The notes: generated by a model not told the origin, from the sequence alone. Counted from the stretch's first letter, positions 37,776 through 47,927 are shown. The stretch: DNA of 64,000 bases from Salipiger sp. H15 (GCF_040409955.1 NZ_CP123384.1:868001-932000), one strand, 5' to 3'. Program-made: numbers and translations.

Positions 37776-38513
37776 TCAGTCGGGGGCGCGGGCGAGCGCG
37801 GTCTTCAGCAGCGGCGCGAGGCGGCGGCCCCAGTCCTGCTGCGCTCCGGGCTCGGCGATGAGATCGTTGCGCAGCTCGATCAGCGTGTTGTGGCGGCCGT
37901 GTTGCAGCGCGTGGCGGTGCACCGAGTCGCCCGGCAGGTGGCCGGGATAGGGCTCGTTGCGCCCCACCACCAGATCGGGTTGCGCCGCGAGCAAGTCAAG
38001 CAGCGCGTCCGACAGGCGCGAATCCCAGCCGTGCAGGATGCCCACGTGCCAGGGCCGCGGCAGGCGGCCGCGCAGCTGCGGGGTGAAGGAATGCACGGCG
38101 ATCAGCGCCAGCTCGGGGCGCTTTTCGAGGAGCCCGGCCACGGCATCGTGATAGGGGCGCCAGTAGGCCTCGGTCCGGCGCGCGCGTTCGGCGTCGTCGG
38201 CGTGGCGGTTGCCGGGGATGATCGAGCCGTCGTAGAGCCGCATCAGCAGCGTCGGATCGTCCTCGCCGCGGTTGGGGTCGATGACGAGGCGCGAGAAGTC
38301 GGTCCAGACGAAGGGGCTGTCGAGCGCCTCGGCCAGGGCGCGGGCGGTGCCGAGCGCGCCGATGTCGTAGGCGATGTGGCGCGCCATGTCCTCGGGCGGC
38401 AGTCCGAGGCATCCGCCGAGCTCGGCGGGCACGCTGTTGGTCGCATGGTCGCAGGTAACGAGGAACCTGCCTTTCCGCGCCGCCCCCTCGATGTGATATG
38501 CCGTGTGAGTCAT
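37776..38513 (-). CDS. N-formylglutamate amidohydrolase
   Basis: 245 residues. FLVTCDHATNSVP near the N-terminus, DIGALGTARALAEALDSPFVWTDFSRLVIDPNRGEDDPTL in the middle, AVHSFTP, and VVGRNEPYPG followed by HALQHG...IELRNDLI are the family blocks with metal ligands. In histidine breakdown it hydrolyses N-formylglutamate, but no other hut gene is present; many bacteria carry such solitary paralogues. First gene of a pair with DUF1244; divergent from pyk. Confidence 0.88.
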   Translation of the reverse strand: MTHTAYHIEGAARKGRFLVTCDHATNSVPAELGGCLGLPPEDMARHIAYDIGALGTARALAEALDSPFVWTDFSRLVIDPNRGEDDPTLLMRLYDGSIIPGNRHADDAERARRTEAYWRPYHDAVAGLLEKRPELALIAVHSFTPQLRGRLPRPWHVGILHGWDSRLSDALLDLLAAQPDLVVGRNEPYPGHLPGDSVHRHALQHGRHNTLIELRNDLIAEPGAQQDWGRRLAPLLKTALARAPD

Positions 38514-38559
38514 CTTCTTTTCGCAGTTTGCAGCGACTGTGGGACCGTGTGTAGATGAG

Positions 38560-38637
38560 TTGCACCGCGAAGGGAATTCGACAATAAAAGGGGCGCATGT
38601 TAGCGATAACTGTTGGCGGCCGGTTCAAAGTTGAACC
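38560..38637 (+). promoter_or_regulatory. pyk promoter region with TTAGCG operator and a second palindrome
   Basis: Possible sigma-70 elements TTGCAC (38560-38565) and CAATAA (38582-38587) are 16 bp apart. Directly after the -10 box is GTTAGCGATAAC (38599-38610), with perfect GTTA/TAAC arms and a CG centre, overlapping the expected transcription start, as expected for repression. A second inverted repeat GGTTCAAAGTTGAACC lies at 38622-38637. Confidence 0.6.
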
Positions 38638-38712
38638 ATGACGCTGACCAGGAAGGCCCAGGCGAAGACCCCCGGATCAACCGGGCGCGGGCAGGAGGTC
38701 CAGGAGTTTCAG

Positions 38713-40158
38713 ATGAGACGTTTGCGCAAAGTCAAGATCGTGGCCACGCTCGGGCCGGCGAGCAACACCTACGAGATGATCCGCACGCTGCACGAGGCCG
38801 GGGCGGACGTGTTCCGACTCAACATGAGCCACGGCAGCCACGAGGACATCACCAAGCTGCACCGGGCGATCCGCCAGGTGGAAAAGGACCTCGACAGCCC
38901 GATCGCGATCCTCGCCGACCTGCAGGGTCCGAAGCTGCGCGTGGGCGAGTTCGCCAATGGCTCGGAAGAGCTGGAATGGGACGAGACCTTCCGTCTCGAC
39001 CTCGACACCGCGCCGGGCACGGTCAAGCGGGTCTGCCTGCCCCATCCCGAGATCTTCCAGGCGCTCGGCGTCGGCGCGCACCTGCTGGTGAACGACGGCA
39101 AGATCCGCCTGCGGGTCGAGGAATGCGGCGAGGATTTCGCCAATTGCGTGGTCGAGGCGGGGGGCACGATCTCGAACCGCAAGGGGGTCAACGTGCCCGA
39201 CGTGGTGCTGCCGCTGGCGGCGCTCTCGGAGAAGGACCGGGACGATCTCGAATTCGCCGCGGCGCTCGGCGTCGACTGGCTGGCGCTGAGCTTCGTGCAG
39301 CGTCCCGAGGACGTGGAAGAGGCGCGCAAGCTCTGCGACGGCCGCGCCGCGATCCTGTCGAAGATCGAGAAGCCCGCGGCGGTGAAGGCCTTTGACGAGA
39401 TCCTCAAGGTCTCGGACGGGGTCATGGTGGCGCGCGGCGATCTCGGCGTCGAGCTGCCGGTGCAGGCGGTGCCGCCGATCCAGAAGCGGCTGATCCGCAA
39501 GTGCCGCGCCGCCGGCAAGCCGGTGATCGTGGCGACGCAGATGCTTGAATCGATGATCGAGAGCCCGATGCCGACCCGCGCCGAGGTCTCGGACGTGGCG
39601 ACCGCCATCTACGAGGGCGCCGACGCGGTGATGCTCTCGGCCGAATCCGCCGCCGGGCAATACCCGGTCGAGGCGGTGACGACGATGAACAACGTCGCCA
39701 TCAGCGTCGAGAAGGACCCGACCTTCACCGAGGTCATGGAGAACTCGCGCAACATCCAGCGCGCCACCGTGGCCGACGGCATCGTCGCCGCGGCGCGCGA
39801 GATCGCCGAGACCGCCAACGTGAAGGCGATCTGCTGCTTCACCTCCTCAGGCACCACGGCGGCGCTGGTCGCGCGCGAGCGCCCGCGGGTGCCGATCATC
39901 GCGATGACCTCGCTGCGCGGCACGGCGCGGCGCCTGTCGCTGACCTGGGGCACCCATTGCGTGATGACCGGCGAGCTCGAGCGCTTCAAGCAGGCGGTGG
40001 TCAATGCCGCGCGCGCGGCGCGGGCGCAGGGCTATGCCGGCACCGAGGACCAGATCGTGGTGACCGCGGGCGTGCCCTTCAACATGTCGGGCACCACCAA
40101 CATCCTGCGCGTCGCCCCCTGCGACGAGCGGCTGATCTACTCGACCGATCCCGAGTGA
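38713..40158 (+). CDS. pyk: Pyruvate kinase
   Basis: 481 residues. ATLGPAS at about 11-17, RLNMSHG, the ADLQGPKLRVG loop, catalytic lysine in ILSKIEKPAAV, and the MVARGDLGVELP motif. It converts PEP and ADP to pyruvate and ATP, the last step of glycolysis and opposite in direction to pckA. The ATG at 38713 has AGGAG seven bases upstream; a longer frame from 38638 has no family match. The C-terminal domain is complete. Confidence 0.96.
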   Translation: MRRLRKVKIVATLGPASNTYEMIRTLHEAGADVFRLNMSHGSHEDITKLHRAIRQVEKDLDSPIAILADLQGPKLRVGEFANGSEELEWDETFRLDLDTAPGTVKRVCLPHPEIFQALGVGAHLLVNDGKIRLRVEECGEDFANCVVEAGGTISNRKGVNVPDVVLPLAALSEKDRDDLEFAAALGVDWLALSFVQRPEDVEEARKLCDGRAAILSKIEKPAAVKAFDEILKVSDGVMVARGDLGVELPVQAVPPIQKRLIRKCRAAGKPVIVATQMLESMIESPMPTRAEVSDVATAIYEGADAVMLSAESAAGQYPVEAVTTMNNVAISVEKDPTFTEVMENSRNIQRATVADGIVAAAREIAETANVKAICCFTSSGTTAALVARERPRVPIIAMTSLRGTARRLSLTWGTHCVMTGELERFKQAVVNAARAARAQGYAGTEDQIVVTAGVPFNMSGTTNILRVAPCDERLIYSTDPE

Positions 40159-40232
40159 TCCGCGGCTGACAGGGACGGGGCCGCGCCCGGCTGCGGGTGC
40201 GGCCCCTCCCCCCTTCCGGTGGCGAATCCGGC

Positions 40233-40261
40233 TTGCAAATATCCGGCCCCCCGCCTATAGG
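40233..40261 (+). promoter_or_regulatory. Sigma-70-type promoter for rpmI-rplT
   Basis: TTGCAA at 40233-40238 and TATAGG at 40256-40261 with a 17-bp spacer. This would give a leader of about 70 bases ahead of rpmI. Confidence 0.6.
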
Positions 40262-40337
40262 GGCGCCTCTAACCGCGCGGCCGGCCCATTGCGGCATGCC
40301 GAGTCGCGCCAGTACGCACTTCGTTAAGGAGACGAAA

Positions 40338-40538
40338 ATGCCCAAGATGAAGACGAAGTCGAGCGCCAAGAAGCGCTTCAAGGTCACCGCGACCGGCAAG
40401 ATCGTCGCTGGTCAGGCAGGCAAGCGCCACGGCATGATCAAGCGCACCACGAAATTCATCCGCGACGCGCGCGGCACGACCACGCTGTCGGCTCCCGACG
40501 CGAAAATCGTCAAGGGCTACATGCCCTACGACCGCTGA
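40338..40538 (+). CDS. rpmI: Ribosomal protein bL35
   Basis: 66 residues, normal length. [22 protein letters not shown], then KRHGMIKRT...RDARGTTTL, the standard bL35 pattern. Large-subunit protein. AAGGAGACGAAA precedes the ATG. First of the rpmI-rplT pair; infC is not directly upstream, unlike in many bacteria. Confidence 0.97.
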   Translation: MPKMKTKSSAKKRFKVTATGKIVAGQAGKRHGMIKRTTKFIRDARGTTTLSAPDAKIVKGYMPYDR

Positions 40539-40555
40539 TATAGGAGAGCTGAACA

Positions 40556-40921
40556 ATGGCACGAGTCAAAGGTGGTGTCGTCACCCACGCCCGTCACAAG
40601 AAGGTCATCAAGGCAGCCAAAGGTTACTACGGCCGCCGCAAGAACACCTTCAAGGTTGCAGCCCAGGCCGTCGACAAGGCCAACCAGTACGCGACCCGCG
40701 ACCGCAAGAACCGCAAGCGCAACTTCCGCGCCCTGTGGATCCAGCGGATCAACGCGGCAGTGCGCGCACATGACGAGGCTCTGACCTACTCGAAGTTCAT
40801 CAACGGCCTGAACCTGGCCGGCATCGAAGTCGACCGCAAGGTGCTGGCGGATCTCGCCGTGCACGAGCCGGAAGCCTTCAACGCCATCGTCGACCAGGCG
40901 AAGGGCGCGCTGGCAGCCTGA
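40556..40921 (+). CDS. rplT: Ribosomal protein bL20
   Basis: 121 residues. [32 protein letters not shown] and the [23 protein letters not shown] helix are diagnostic. It binds 23S rRNA early in assembly. It starts 17 bp after rpmI with GGAGAGCTGAACA as ribosome binding site, and is followed by a strong terminator. Confidence 0.98.
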   Translation: MARVKGGVVTHARHKKVIKAAKGYYGRRKNTFKVAAQAVDKANQYATRDRKNRKRNFRALWIQRINAAVRAHDEALTYSKFINGLNLAGIEVDRKVLADLAVHEPEAFNAIVDQAKGALAA

Positions 40922-40945
40922 TAGGCGCCAACGGCAGACTTCAGG

Positions 40946-40977
40946 AAACGCCGCTCCCCCGGGGGCGGCGTTTTTCG
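40946..40977 (+). terminator. Intrinsic terminator after rplT
   Basis: The stem AACGCCGCTCCCCC / GGGGGCGGCGTT is followed by TTTTT. It ends the rpmI-rplT transcript. Confidence 0.85.
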
Positions 40978-40989
40978 TTTGGCGGGATC

Positions 40990-41057
40990 GGAGGGGGGCT
41001 CTGCCCCCGCCGCGCGGGGCGCGGCTCCCCCGGGATATTTTCGACAAGTGGAAGCGG
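40990..41057. repeat. Dispersed extragenic element, GGATATTT-type
   Basis: Hairpin GGGGGGCTCTGCCCCC, a GC-rich arm, then CTCCCCCGGGATATTTTCG and CAAGTGGAAGCGG. It sits between rplT and pheS, after the rplT terminator, where it could form part of the pheS leader. Confidence 0.72.
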
Positions 41058-41136
41058 CAGGCGGCCCCCGCCCTTGCGCGCCGGACCCGCAGCCGGTACT
41101 GCACGAACCCGAATAGATGCTCGGAAGAGGCCCGGA

Positions 41137-42207
41137 ATGGACGACCTGCGCGACAAGTATATCGACCTGATTGGCAAGGCGGCGGATGAATCCGCGCTTG
41201 AGGATCTGCGGGTGCAGGCCGTCGGCAAGAAGGGCGAGATCAGCCTGCAGATGCGCGAACTGGGCAAGATGAGCCCCGAGGAGCGCCAGCTCATGGGGCC
41301 GAAGCTCAACGCGCTGAAGGACGAGATCAACGCCGCGCTCGGCGCCAAGAAGGCGGCGCTGGCCGATGCCGCGCTGAACGAGCGGCTGCAGGCGGAGTGG
41401 CTCGACGTGACCCTGCCGGGCCGGAGCCGCCGCGTCGGCAGCATCCACCCCGTCAGCCAGGTCTGGGAAGAGTGCACCGCGATCTTTGCCGACATGGGCT
41501 TTGCCGTCGCCGAGGGCCCGCAGGTCGAGACCGACTGGTACAACTTCGACGCGCTGAACATCCCCGGCCACCACCCGGCCCGCGCCGAGATGGACACGTT
41601 CTACATGCACCGCGCCGAAGGGGACGACCGCCCGCCGCACGTGCTGCGCACCCATACCTCGCCGGTGCAGATCCGCTCGATGGAAGCCGGCGGCGCGCCC
41701 ACCCGGATCATCTGCCCGGGCCGCGTCTACCGCGCTGACTACGACCAGACCCACACGCCGATGTTCCATCAGGTCGAGGGGCTTGCCATCGACAAGGACA
41801 TCTCGATGGCGAACCTCAAGTGGGTGCTGGAGGAGTTCTTCTCGGCCTATTTCGGCCGCTCGGTGAAGACCCGCTTCCGCGCCTCGCACTTCCCGTTCAC
41901 CGAGCCCTCGGCCGAGGTGGACATCCAGTGCCAGTGGAAGGACGGCTCGGTCACCGTCGGCGAGGGTGACGACTGGCTGGAAGTGCTGGGCTCGGGCATG
42001 GTGCACCCCAAGGTGCTGCAGGCCGGCGGGATCGACCCGAACGAGTGGCAGGGCTTTGCCTTCGGCATGGGGATCGACCGGATCGCCATGCTGAAATACG
42101 GCATCCCCGACCTGCGCGCCTTCTTCGATTCGGACCTGCGCTGGCTGCGCCACTACGGCTTTGCCTCGCTCGACATGCCGACGCTGCACGGCGGCCTCTC
42201 GCGCTGA
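41137..42207 (+). CDS. pheS: Phenylalanine-tRNA ligase, alpha subunit
   Basis: 356 residues. N-terminal coiled-coil (residues 1-90), then class II synthetase motifs: motif 2 region [27 protein letters not shown], and [16 protein letters not shown] with motif 3 [14 protein letters not shown]. It forms the alpha2-beta2 enzyme with PheT, whose gene is not next to it: a terminator and convergent holA follow. The ATG at 41137 has GGAAGAGG upstream. Confidence 0.97.
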   Translation: MDDLRDKYIDLIGKAADESALEDLRVQAVGKKGEISLQMRELGKMSPEERQLMGPKLNALKDEINAALGAKKAALADAALNERLQAEWLDVTLPGRSRRVGSIHPVSQVWEECTAIFADMGFAVAEGPQVETDWYNFDALNIPGHHPARAEMDTFYMHRAEGDDRPPHVLRTHTSPVQIRSMEAGGAPTRIICPGRVYRADYDQTHTPMFHQVEGLAIDKDISMANLKWVLEEFFSAYFGRSVKTRFRASHFPFTEPSAEVDIQCQWKDGSVTVGEGDDWLEVLGSGMVHPKVLQAGGIDPNEWQGFAFGMGIDRIAMLKYGIPDLRAFFDSDLRWLRHYGFASLDMPTLHGGLSR

Positions 42208-42228
42208 GGCGCGGTGCACAACGAGACA

Positions 42229-42263
42229 GAAGGCCCGGTGCGCAAGCGCCGGGCCTTTTTCTT
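42229..42263. terminator. Terminator between pheS and holA
   Basis: The stem AAGGCCCGGTGCG / CGCCGGGCCTT is followed by TTTTCTTT on the plus strand. It lies between the convergent pheS and holA genes. Confidence 0.8.
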
Positions 42264-42294
42264 TGCGGTTTTGGGACGGGTGGATGCGCCGCTG

Positions 42295-43323
42295 TCAGCG
42301 CCGCGAGGCGAGCCAGGCGAGGCGCACGAAGTTGCGCTCGACGAGGGCCATGGCGGGGGCGCGGGCGCCGGCGGAGCGGATCGAGAGGTCGGTCTCCATC
42401 AGCATCCCGAGCGCATCCTCGAGCCGGTCGGCGTTCCAGTTCGAGGCCTGGCGCAGCATGCGGTCGCGGCGCGGGCCGAAGAGCGGCGGGCGCAGGCGCT
42501 GCACCCCGGCCTGCGGCCCGCCCTGGGCCGAGGCCAGCGCGTAGAGCACGCGGAAGTGGCGCATGGCCATGATCAGCAGAGTGACCGGCGCGACCCCCTG
42601 CCCCGAGAGCCGCTGCATCAGCGGGCCGATCTCGGGCGAGCGGCCCTCGGCCACGACGTTGAGGATGTCGTCGAGCTCGGCCTCGATCGAGGCGGGGGCG
42701 CAGAGCGCCACCTCCGCCGGGGTCAGCGGCGCGGGATCGTCGAGCTTGTAGAGCGCGAGCTTCTCCAGCACCTGCCGGAAGTCGCCGGGCTCGAGCGCGC
42801 GGGCGAGATGCTCGAGCGCGTCGAAGGCGGCGCGGTCGACCTGGGTGAGCCCGGCCTTTGCGAGCGCCGCCTCGATCTCGTCGCGGCCCGGCGGGTCGGA
42901 ATAGATGCCGATGGCCAGCGCCGCGGGCGCGGCCTCGAAGAGCTTGCGCAGCGCGGACTTGGCGGTGAGCGAGCCGGCGGTGACGATGATCTGCGCGTCG
43001 CCCGGGCGCCAGTCGGTCAGCGCCGCGCCCATCACCTTGGCGAGCCCGTCGGAGGCCTCCTCGACGAAGACCACGCGCGGGCCGGGAAAGAAGCCCTGCG
43101 CCTTCACCGCGTCGAGCAGCAGCGCGGGATCCTTGCGCAGGTCGGCACCGCCCATGCGGGTGAGGCGCATCTCGGCCTCGGCCTCGGGGCCGACGAGGGC
43201 GGCGATGATCTCCTGCCGCCGGTGCGCCACGCGCATGGCATCCTCGCCGTAGAGCAGCACGCCCGCGCGGCTTGGATCCGGCTTGCGGAAGAAGGCCTGC
43301 GCCTCGCGCCCCGCCAGCTTCAT
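42295..43323 (-). CDS. holA: DNA polymerase III subunit delta
   Basis: 342 residues. The N-terminal domain (AFFRKPDPSRAGVLLYGEDAMRVAHRRQEII), the FFPGPRVVFVEEASDGLAK strand, and the C-terminal ILNVVAEGRSPEIGPLMQRLSGQGVAPVTLLIMAMRHFRVLY helices match HolA. It opens the beta clamp in the clamp loader. The start overlaps the lptE stop by 4 bp, so leuS-lptE-holA is one coupled unit, an order conserved in alphaproteobacteria. Confidence 0.93.
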   Translation of the reverse strand: MKLAGREAQAFFRKPDPSRAGVLLYGEDAMRVAHRRQEIIAALVGPEAEAEMRLTRMGGADLRKDPALLLDAVKAQGFFPGPRVVFVEEASDGLAKVMGAALTDWRPGDAQIIVTAGSLTAKSALRKLFEAAPAALAIGIYSDPPGRDEIEAALAKAGLTQVDRAAFDALEHLARALEPGDFRQVLEKLALYKLDDPAPLTPAEVALCAPASIEAELDDILNVVAEGRSPEIGPLMQRLSGQGVAPVTLLIMAMRHFRVLYALASAQGGPQAGVQRLRPPLFGPRRDRMLRQASNWNADRLEDALGMLMETDLSIRSAGARAPAMALVERNFVRLAWLASRR

Positions 43324-43817
43324 CGCGGCAGGTCCGCCGCGGCCAGCAGCAGCCGGTCGATCACCCGGTCGGCGAGCATGACCATCAGCCGCTCCTCGGC
43401 GTCGCGCTCGGCCGCCTGGGTGGCGGCGGTGGAGCCGGTGGTGGAATAGCCGGTGAAGGAGGAGGTGTCGCCCGAGCTCAGCGCCGTCTCGGTGGCGGCA
43501 TCGCGCAGGGTGAAGCTGACGTCGCCGACCACGCGGATGCGCGTGGTGTTGCCGTCGGCGAGCGAGCCGTGGCCGGAGGTGCTGGTCCTCAGCCGCGTGT
43601 CGAGCCGGTAGGGCGCGCCGGGGGCGGCGCGGCCGAGCCGTTCCTCGAACCGGCGGTTGAAGAGATAGGCGTTGGGCGAGTCGGGCTCGACCAGGGCGAT
43701 CTGCCCCAGCAGGCGCTGCCCGCCCCCCTGCGGCCCGTAGGCCGGGGTGAAGCCGCAGCCCGCGAGCCCGAGGGCGCCGCAGGCTGCAAGCAGGGTTCTT
43801 CGATCAGGCGACCACAT
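43320..43817 (-). CDS. lptE: LPS assembly lipoprotein LptE
   Basis: 165 residues. Lipoprotein signal: M-W-S-P-D-R-R, hydrophobic stretch [13 protein letters not shown] with the lipidated cysteine at 21, followed by GFTPAYGP, the LptE opening. It plugs the LptD barrel in the outer membrane for LPS export. The ATG at 43817 overlaps the leuS end by 14 bp. Low overall conservation is usual for this family; position between leuS and holA supports the call. Confidence 0.9.
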   Translation of the reverse strand: MWSPDRRTLLAACGALGLAGCGFTPAYGPQGGGQRLLGQIALVEPDSPNAYLFNRRFEERLGRAAPGAPYRLDTRLRTSTSGHGSLADGNTTRIRVVGDVSFTLRDAATETALSSGDTSSFTGYSTTGSTAATQAAERDAEERLMVMLADRVIDRLLLAAADLPR

Positions 43818-46374
43818 TGACGATCCGGCCAGGCACAACGATGAGCTTCTTCGGCGCGGCCCCTTCGAGGGTCCGCACCACAGCTTCGTGCGCGAGGACG
43901 AGTTTTTCAATCTCTTCCTTGATCATGTCCTTGGGAACGGTGAGTTCGCCGCGGCGCTTGCCGTTGACCTGGATCGGCAGGGTGACGCTGTCCTCGACCA
44001 GCATCGCCTCGTCCGCCTTCGGCCATGCGGCGTTGGCGATGAGACCTTCGCCGCCCAGCAGCTGCCAGATTTCCTCGGAGAGGTGCGGGGTCATCGGCGA
44101 CATCAGCTGCGCAAGGACCTTGGCGGCCTGCTTCTTCGCCGCCGCGCCCGCCTGCGATTTCGCGAGGGTGGCGGTGAAGGCGTAGAGCTTGGCGATGGCC
44201 GCGTTGAAGCCGAAGCTGTCCACGCCCATGGTCACGTCATGGATCGCCTTGTGCATCTCGCGCAGCAGCGCGGCATCCTCGTCCCCAGCGGGGGCGTCCG
44301 ACGCGGCGATCTCGGCGGCGATGCGGTAGACCCGGGCGAGGTGCTTCGAGGCTGCCTCGGCGCCCGAGGCGGTCCATTCCACGTCACGCTCGGGCGGGCT
44401 GTCCGACAGCACGAACCAGCGCGCGGTATCGGCGCCGTACTGGCCGATGATCGCCACGGGGTCGACGACGTTGTTCTTCGACTTCGACATCTTGGCCGAG
44501 GGGATGATCTCGACCTCGGTGCCGTCCTTGAGGAAGCCCTTGCCGTCGCGCAGCTCCACCGCCTCGGGGTAGTGGTAGACCGGGCGGCCGTCGGCGTTGC
44601 GCGTCTGGTAGATCGCGTGGGTCACCATGCCCTGGGTGAAGAGTGCGTTGAACGGCTCCTTGGACTTCTCCGGCAGGTGGCCGGTGATGTTCATCGCGCG
44701 GGCGAAGAAGCGCGAGTACAGCAGGTGCAGGATCGCGTGCTCGATGCCGCCGATGTACTGGTCGACGTTCATCCAGTACTCGGCCTCGGCCATGTCGACC
44801 GGGGTTCCGGCGCGCGGCGAGGTGAAGCGGGCGAAGTACCAGCTCGAGTCGACGAAGGTGTCCATCGTGTCGGTCTCGCGACGCGCCGGGGCGCCGCAGG
44901 ACGGGCAGGCGCAGTCACGCCACGAGGGGTGACGGTCGAGCGGGTTGCCGGGCACCGAGAAGTCGATCGGCTTGCCGTCCTCGTCGTAGGGCAGGCTGAC
45001 CGGCAGGTTTTCCTTCTTCTCGGGCACGACGCCGCAGGCCTCGCAATGCACGACCGGGATCGGGCAGCCCCAGTAGCGCTGGCGCGACAGGCCCCAGTCG
45101 CGCAGGCGGTACTTGGTGACGCCCTCGCCGATGCCTTTCGCGGCACAGAAATCGACGGCGGCGTTCACGCCCTCCTCGCCGGTCTGCACCTCGGTCCCGG
45201 CGACGAGGCGGGTGTAGCGCACCTTCTCGGTCTTGGCGGGAACGAAGGGTTCCTTGAGGATGTCGATCTCGCCCTCGAGCGGGACGAAGGTCTCGACGAT
45301 CGGCAGGCCGTACTTGCCGCAGAAGTCGTGGTCGCGCTGGTCGTGGCCCGGGCAGCCGAAGATCGCGCCGGTGCCGTAGTCCATGAGGATGAAGTTGGCG
45401 ATGTAGACCGGCAGCTCCCAGTCCGGATCGAACGGGTGACGGACCTTGATGCCGGTGTCGAGCCCGCGCTTCTCGGCCTTCTCCAGCTCTTCCTCAGAGG
45501 TGCCCATGCGGCGGCACTCGGCGACGAAGGCGGCGACCTCGGCGTTGTCCTTCTCCAGCTCCTTGGCGAGCGGGTGGTCGGGCGAGATGCCGACGAAGGA
45601 CGCGCCCATCAGCGTGTCGGGACGGGTGGTGTAGCACTCGATCCGCTCGAAGCCGGCGGGGGCCTCGATGGTGTCGAAGGAGAACTGCAGCCCGCGCGAG
45701 CGGCCGATCCAGTTCGCCTGCATCAGCTTCACCTTGGCGGGCCAGTCATCGAGCGTGTCGAGCGCGTCGAGCAGCTCGCCCGAGAAGTCCGAGATCTTGA
45801 AGAACCACTGGGTGAGTTCCTTGCGCTCGACCAGCGCGCCCGAGCGCCAGCCGCGGCCGTTCTCGACCTGCTCGTTGGCAAGCACGGTCATGTCGACCGG
45901 GTCCCAGTTCACCACGGCGTTCTTGCGGTAGACCAGCCCGGCCTCGAGCATGTCGAGGAAGAGCGCCTGCTGCTGGCCGTAGTATTCCGGATCGCAGGTG
46001 GCGAACATGCGCGACCAGTCGAGCCCGAAGCCCAGCGGCTTCATCTGCGCGACCATCGTGTCGATGTTGGAATAGGTCCAGTCCTTGGGGTGACCGCCCG
46101 AGGCCATGGCGGCGTTCTCGGCCGGCATGCCGAAGGCGTCGAAGCCCATCGGGTGCAGCACGTTGAAGCCGTTCTGCTTCTTGTAGCGGGCGATCACGTC
46201 GCCCATCGTGTAGTTCCGCACGTGGCCGATGTGGATGCGGCCCGAGGGATAGGGGAACATCTCGAGCACGTAGTATTTCGGCTTGTCTGCCGAGCGGGTG
46301 GCCTTGAAGGTCAGGGCGTCTTCCCAGGCGGCCTGCCATTTCGGCTCGATCGTGGCGGGGTCGTAGCGCGACAT
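43804..46374 (-). CDS. leuS: Leucine-tRNA ligase
   Basis: 856 residues. Class I motifs: [16 protein letters not shown] (the HIGH region) near residue 41 and [14 protein letters not shown] (KMSKS). A CP1 editing domain ([22 protein letters not shown]) and a zinc-type cysteine pair ([10 protein letters not shown]) are present. The ATG at 46374 gives the family start ([13 protein letters not shown]); the longer frame has no match. First of the leuS-lptE-holA unit. Confidence 0.97.
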   Translation of the reverse strand: MSRYDPATIEPKWQAAWEDALTFKATRSADKPKYYVLEMFPYPSGRIHIGHVRNYTMGDVIARYKKQNGFNVLHPMGFDAFGMPAENAAMASGGHPKDWTYSNIDTMVAQMKPLGFGLDWSRMFATCDPEYYGQQQALFLDMLEAGLVYRKNAVVNWDPVDMTVLANEQVENGRGWRSGALVERKELTQWFFKISDFSGELLDALDTLDDWPAKVKLMQANWIGRSRGLQFSFDTIEAPAGFERIECYTTRPDTLMGASFVGISPDHPLAKELEKDNAEVAAFVAECRRMGTSEEELEKAEKRGLDTGIKVRHPFDPDWELPVYIANFILMDYGTGAIFGCPGHDQRDHDFCGKYGLPIVETFVPLEGEIDILKEPFVPAKTEKVRYTRLVAGTEVQTGEEGVNAAVDFCAAKGIGEGVTKYRLRDWGLSRQRYWGCPIPVVHCEACGVVPEKKENLPVSLPYDEDGKPIDFSVPGNPLDRHPSWRDCACPSCGAPARRETDTMDTFVDSSWYFARFTSPRAGTPVDMAEAEYWMNVDQYIGGIEHAILHLLYSRFFARAMNITGHLPEKSKEPFNALFTQGMVTHAIYQTRNADGRPVYHYPEAVELRDGKGFLKDGTEVEIIPSAKMSKSKNNVVDPVAIIGQYGADTARWFVLSDSPPERDVEWTASGAEAASKHLARVYRIAAEIAASDAPAGDEDAALLREMHKAIHDVTMGVDSFGFNAAIAKLYAFTATLAKSQAGAAAKKQAAKVLAQLMSPMTPHLSEEIWQLLGGEGLIANAAWPKADEAMLVEDSVTLPIQVNGKRRGELTVPKDMIKEEIEKLVLAHEAVVRTLEGAAPKKLIVVPGRIVNVVA

Positions 46375-46582
46375 AATCTCTTGTCCCTCGGAGCGGATGG
46401 GTCTTGGCGGGTGATAGGGCAGGCCCTGCCTGACGTCCAGTGCCCGGGCCCCCGCAGCGGGCCGCACGGGCGACATTTCCGCAACCTTGGGGCGGTGAAA
46501 TCAACTCCGCGGCGCTTTCGGCGTGGGCATGGGCGCGCGCCCGTGGAACACTGGGCGGATCGCCTTTGTCGTACCGAAGATC

Positions 46583-47842
46583 ATGAAGATACTTTGTATT
46601 CACCAGAATTTCCCCGGCCAATACAAACATCTCGCGCCGGAACTCGTCCGCCTCGGACATGAGGTCACCGCCCTGACCCCGAAGGTCAAGGAGCCCACGC
46701 GCTGGAACGGGGTGCGTGTCCTGCCCTACGAGATCCGCGGCAGCAGCACCCGCGGCATCCATTCCTACCTGATGGATTTCGAGACGAAGATTCTGCGCGG
46801 GGTCAGCTGCTGCAACGCCGCGCTGACGCTCAAGCGGCAGGGCTACGAGCCCGACGTGATTCTGGCCCATCACGGCTGGGGCGAGAGCCTGTTCCTCAAG
46901 GATGTCTGGCCGCGGGCGCGGCTCGGGCTCTACTGCGAGCTCTACCACCTGACCACGCCGGACTTCCTCAGCTTCGATCCCGAGTTCGGCAAGACCATCT
47001 CGATGGGCGACGTGCAGCGGATCCGGATGAAGAACCTCAACAACCGGATGCACGAAGAGGTCATGGACGCCGGGATCAGCCCCACCTGCTTCCAGGCGGG
47101 CACCTTCCCCGAGCCCTGGCAGGACCGGCTCACCGTCGCCCATGACGGCATCGACACCGACCTCGTCGTGCCGAACCCCGCCGCCCGGCTCGAGCTTGCG
47201 GATGGCCGGGTGCTGACCCGCGACGACGAGGTGATCACCTTCATCAACCGCAACCTTGAGCCCTACCGGGGCTATCACGTCTTCATGCGCGCCCTGCCCG
47301 AGATCCTGCGCCGCCGTCCCAAGGCCGAAGTCACGCTGATCGGCGGCGACGAGGTGAGCTACGGCGCCAAGGCCCCGGACGGCACGAGTTGGAAGCAGGT
47401 CTTCATCGACGAGGTGCGCGGGCAGATCCCCGATGCCGACTGGGCGCGCGTGCACTTCCTCGGCCGCGTGCCCTATGACCGCTACCTGTCGATGATCCAG
47501 GTGAGCCGGGCGCATGTTTACCTCACCTACCCCTTCGTGCTCAGCTGGTCGCTGCTCGAGGCGATGAGCGCGGGCTGCGCGATTCTCGCCAGCGACACCG
47601 CGCCGGTGCGCGAGGTGCTCACCGAGGACGAGACCGGCTGGATGGTGGATTTCTTCGATCCCGCCGCGCTGGTCGAGCGGCTCTGCGCCCTGCTCGACGA
47701 TGCGCAGGCGCGCGACCGGCTGGGGCGTGCCGCCCGCGCGCACGTCCGTGCCAACTACGACCTGCGCAGCCACTGCCTGCCGCAGCACGTGGACTGGGTG
47801 ACCCGGCTCGCCGGGCTCGAGCCCCGGCCGCCCCGCGACTGA
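46583..47842 (+). CDS. Glycosyltransferase family 4 protein
   Basis: 419 residues, GT-B fold. The N-terminal domain opens MKILCIHQNFPGQYKHLAPELVRLGHEV and includes ILAHHGWGES; the C-terminal domain has NRNLEPYRGYHVFMRALPEIL, HFLGRVPYDRYLSMIQVSRAHVYLTYPFVLSWSLLEAMSAGCAILAS with the donor-binding E-X7-E pattern. It resembles transferases acting in capsule or surface polysaccharide synthesis. It stands alone, divergent from leuS, 43 kb from kpsET. The start at 46583 gives the family N-terminus. Confidence 0.88.
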   Translation: MKILCIHQNFPGQYKHLAPELVRLGHEVTALTPKVKEPTRWNGVRVLPYEIRGSSTRGIHSYLMDFETKILRGVSCCNAALTLKRQGYEPDVILAHHGWGESLFLKDVWPRARLGLYCELYHLTTPDFLSFDPEFGKTISMGDVQRIRMKNLNNRMHEEVMDAGISPTCFQAGTFPEPWQDRLTVAHDGIDTDLVVPNPAARLELADGRVLTRDDEVITFINRNLEPYRGYHVFMRALPEILRRRPKAEVTLIGGDEVSYGAKAPDGTSWKQVFIDEVRGQIPDADWARVHFLGRVPYDRYLSMIQVSRAHVYLTYPFVLSWSLLEAMSAGCAILASDTAPVREVLTEDETGWMVDFFDPAALVERLCALLDDAQARDRLGRAARAHVRANYDLRSHCLPQHVDWVTRLAGLEPRPPRD

Positions 47843-47866
47843 GCGACAAGGCAAAAGGCCGCAACG

Positions 47867-47897
47867 CAAAAGGCCCGGGCTTGCACCCGGACCTCTG
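47867..47897 (-). terminator. Terminator after the DUF3576 lipoprotein gene
   Basis: On the minus strand AGGTCCGGGTGCAAGCCCGG and GCCTTTTG form a stem with a T-run. It also separates the convergent glycosyltransferase gene. Confidence 0.65.
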
Positions 47898-47927
47898 CAA
47901 TTCCGCCTCCGCGTGGGCGGCGAAGGA

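Noticed and set aside
43747..46662. Long plus-strand open frame (971 codons) opposite leuS
   Set aside because: The opposite strand has full leucyl-tRNA synthetase motifs. The frame's composition is that of an antisense shadow.
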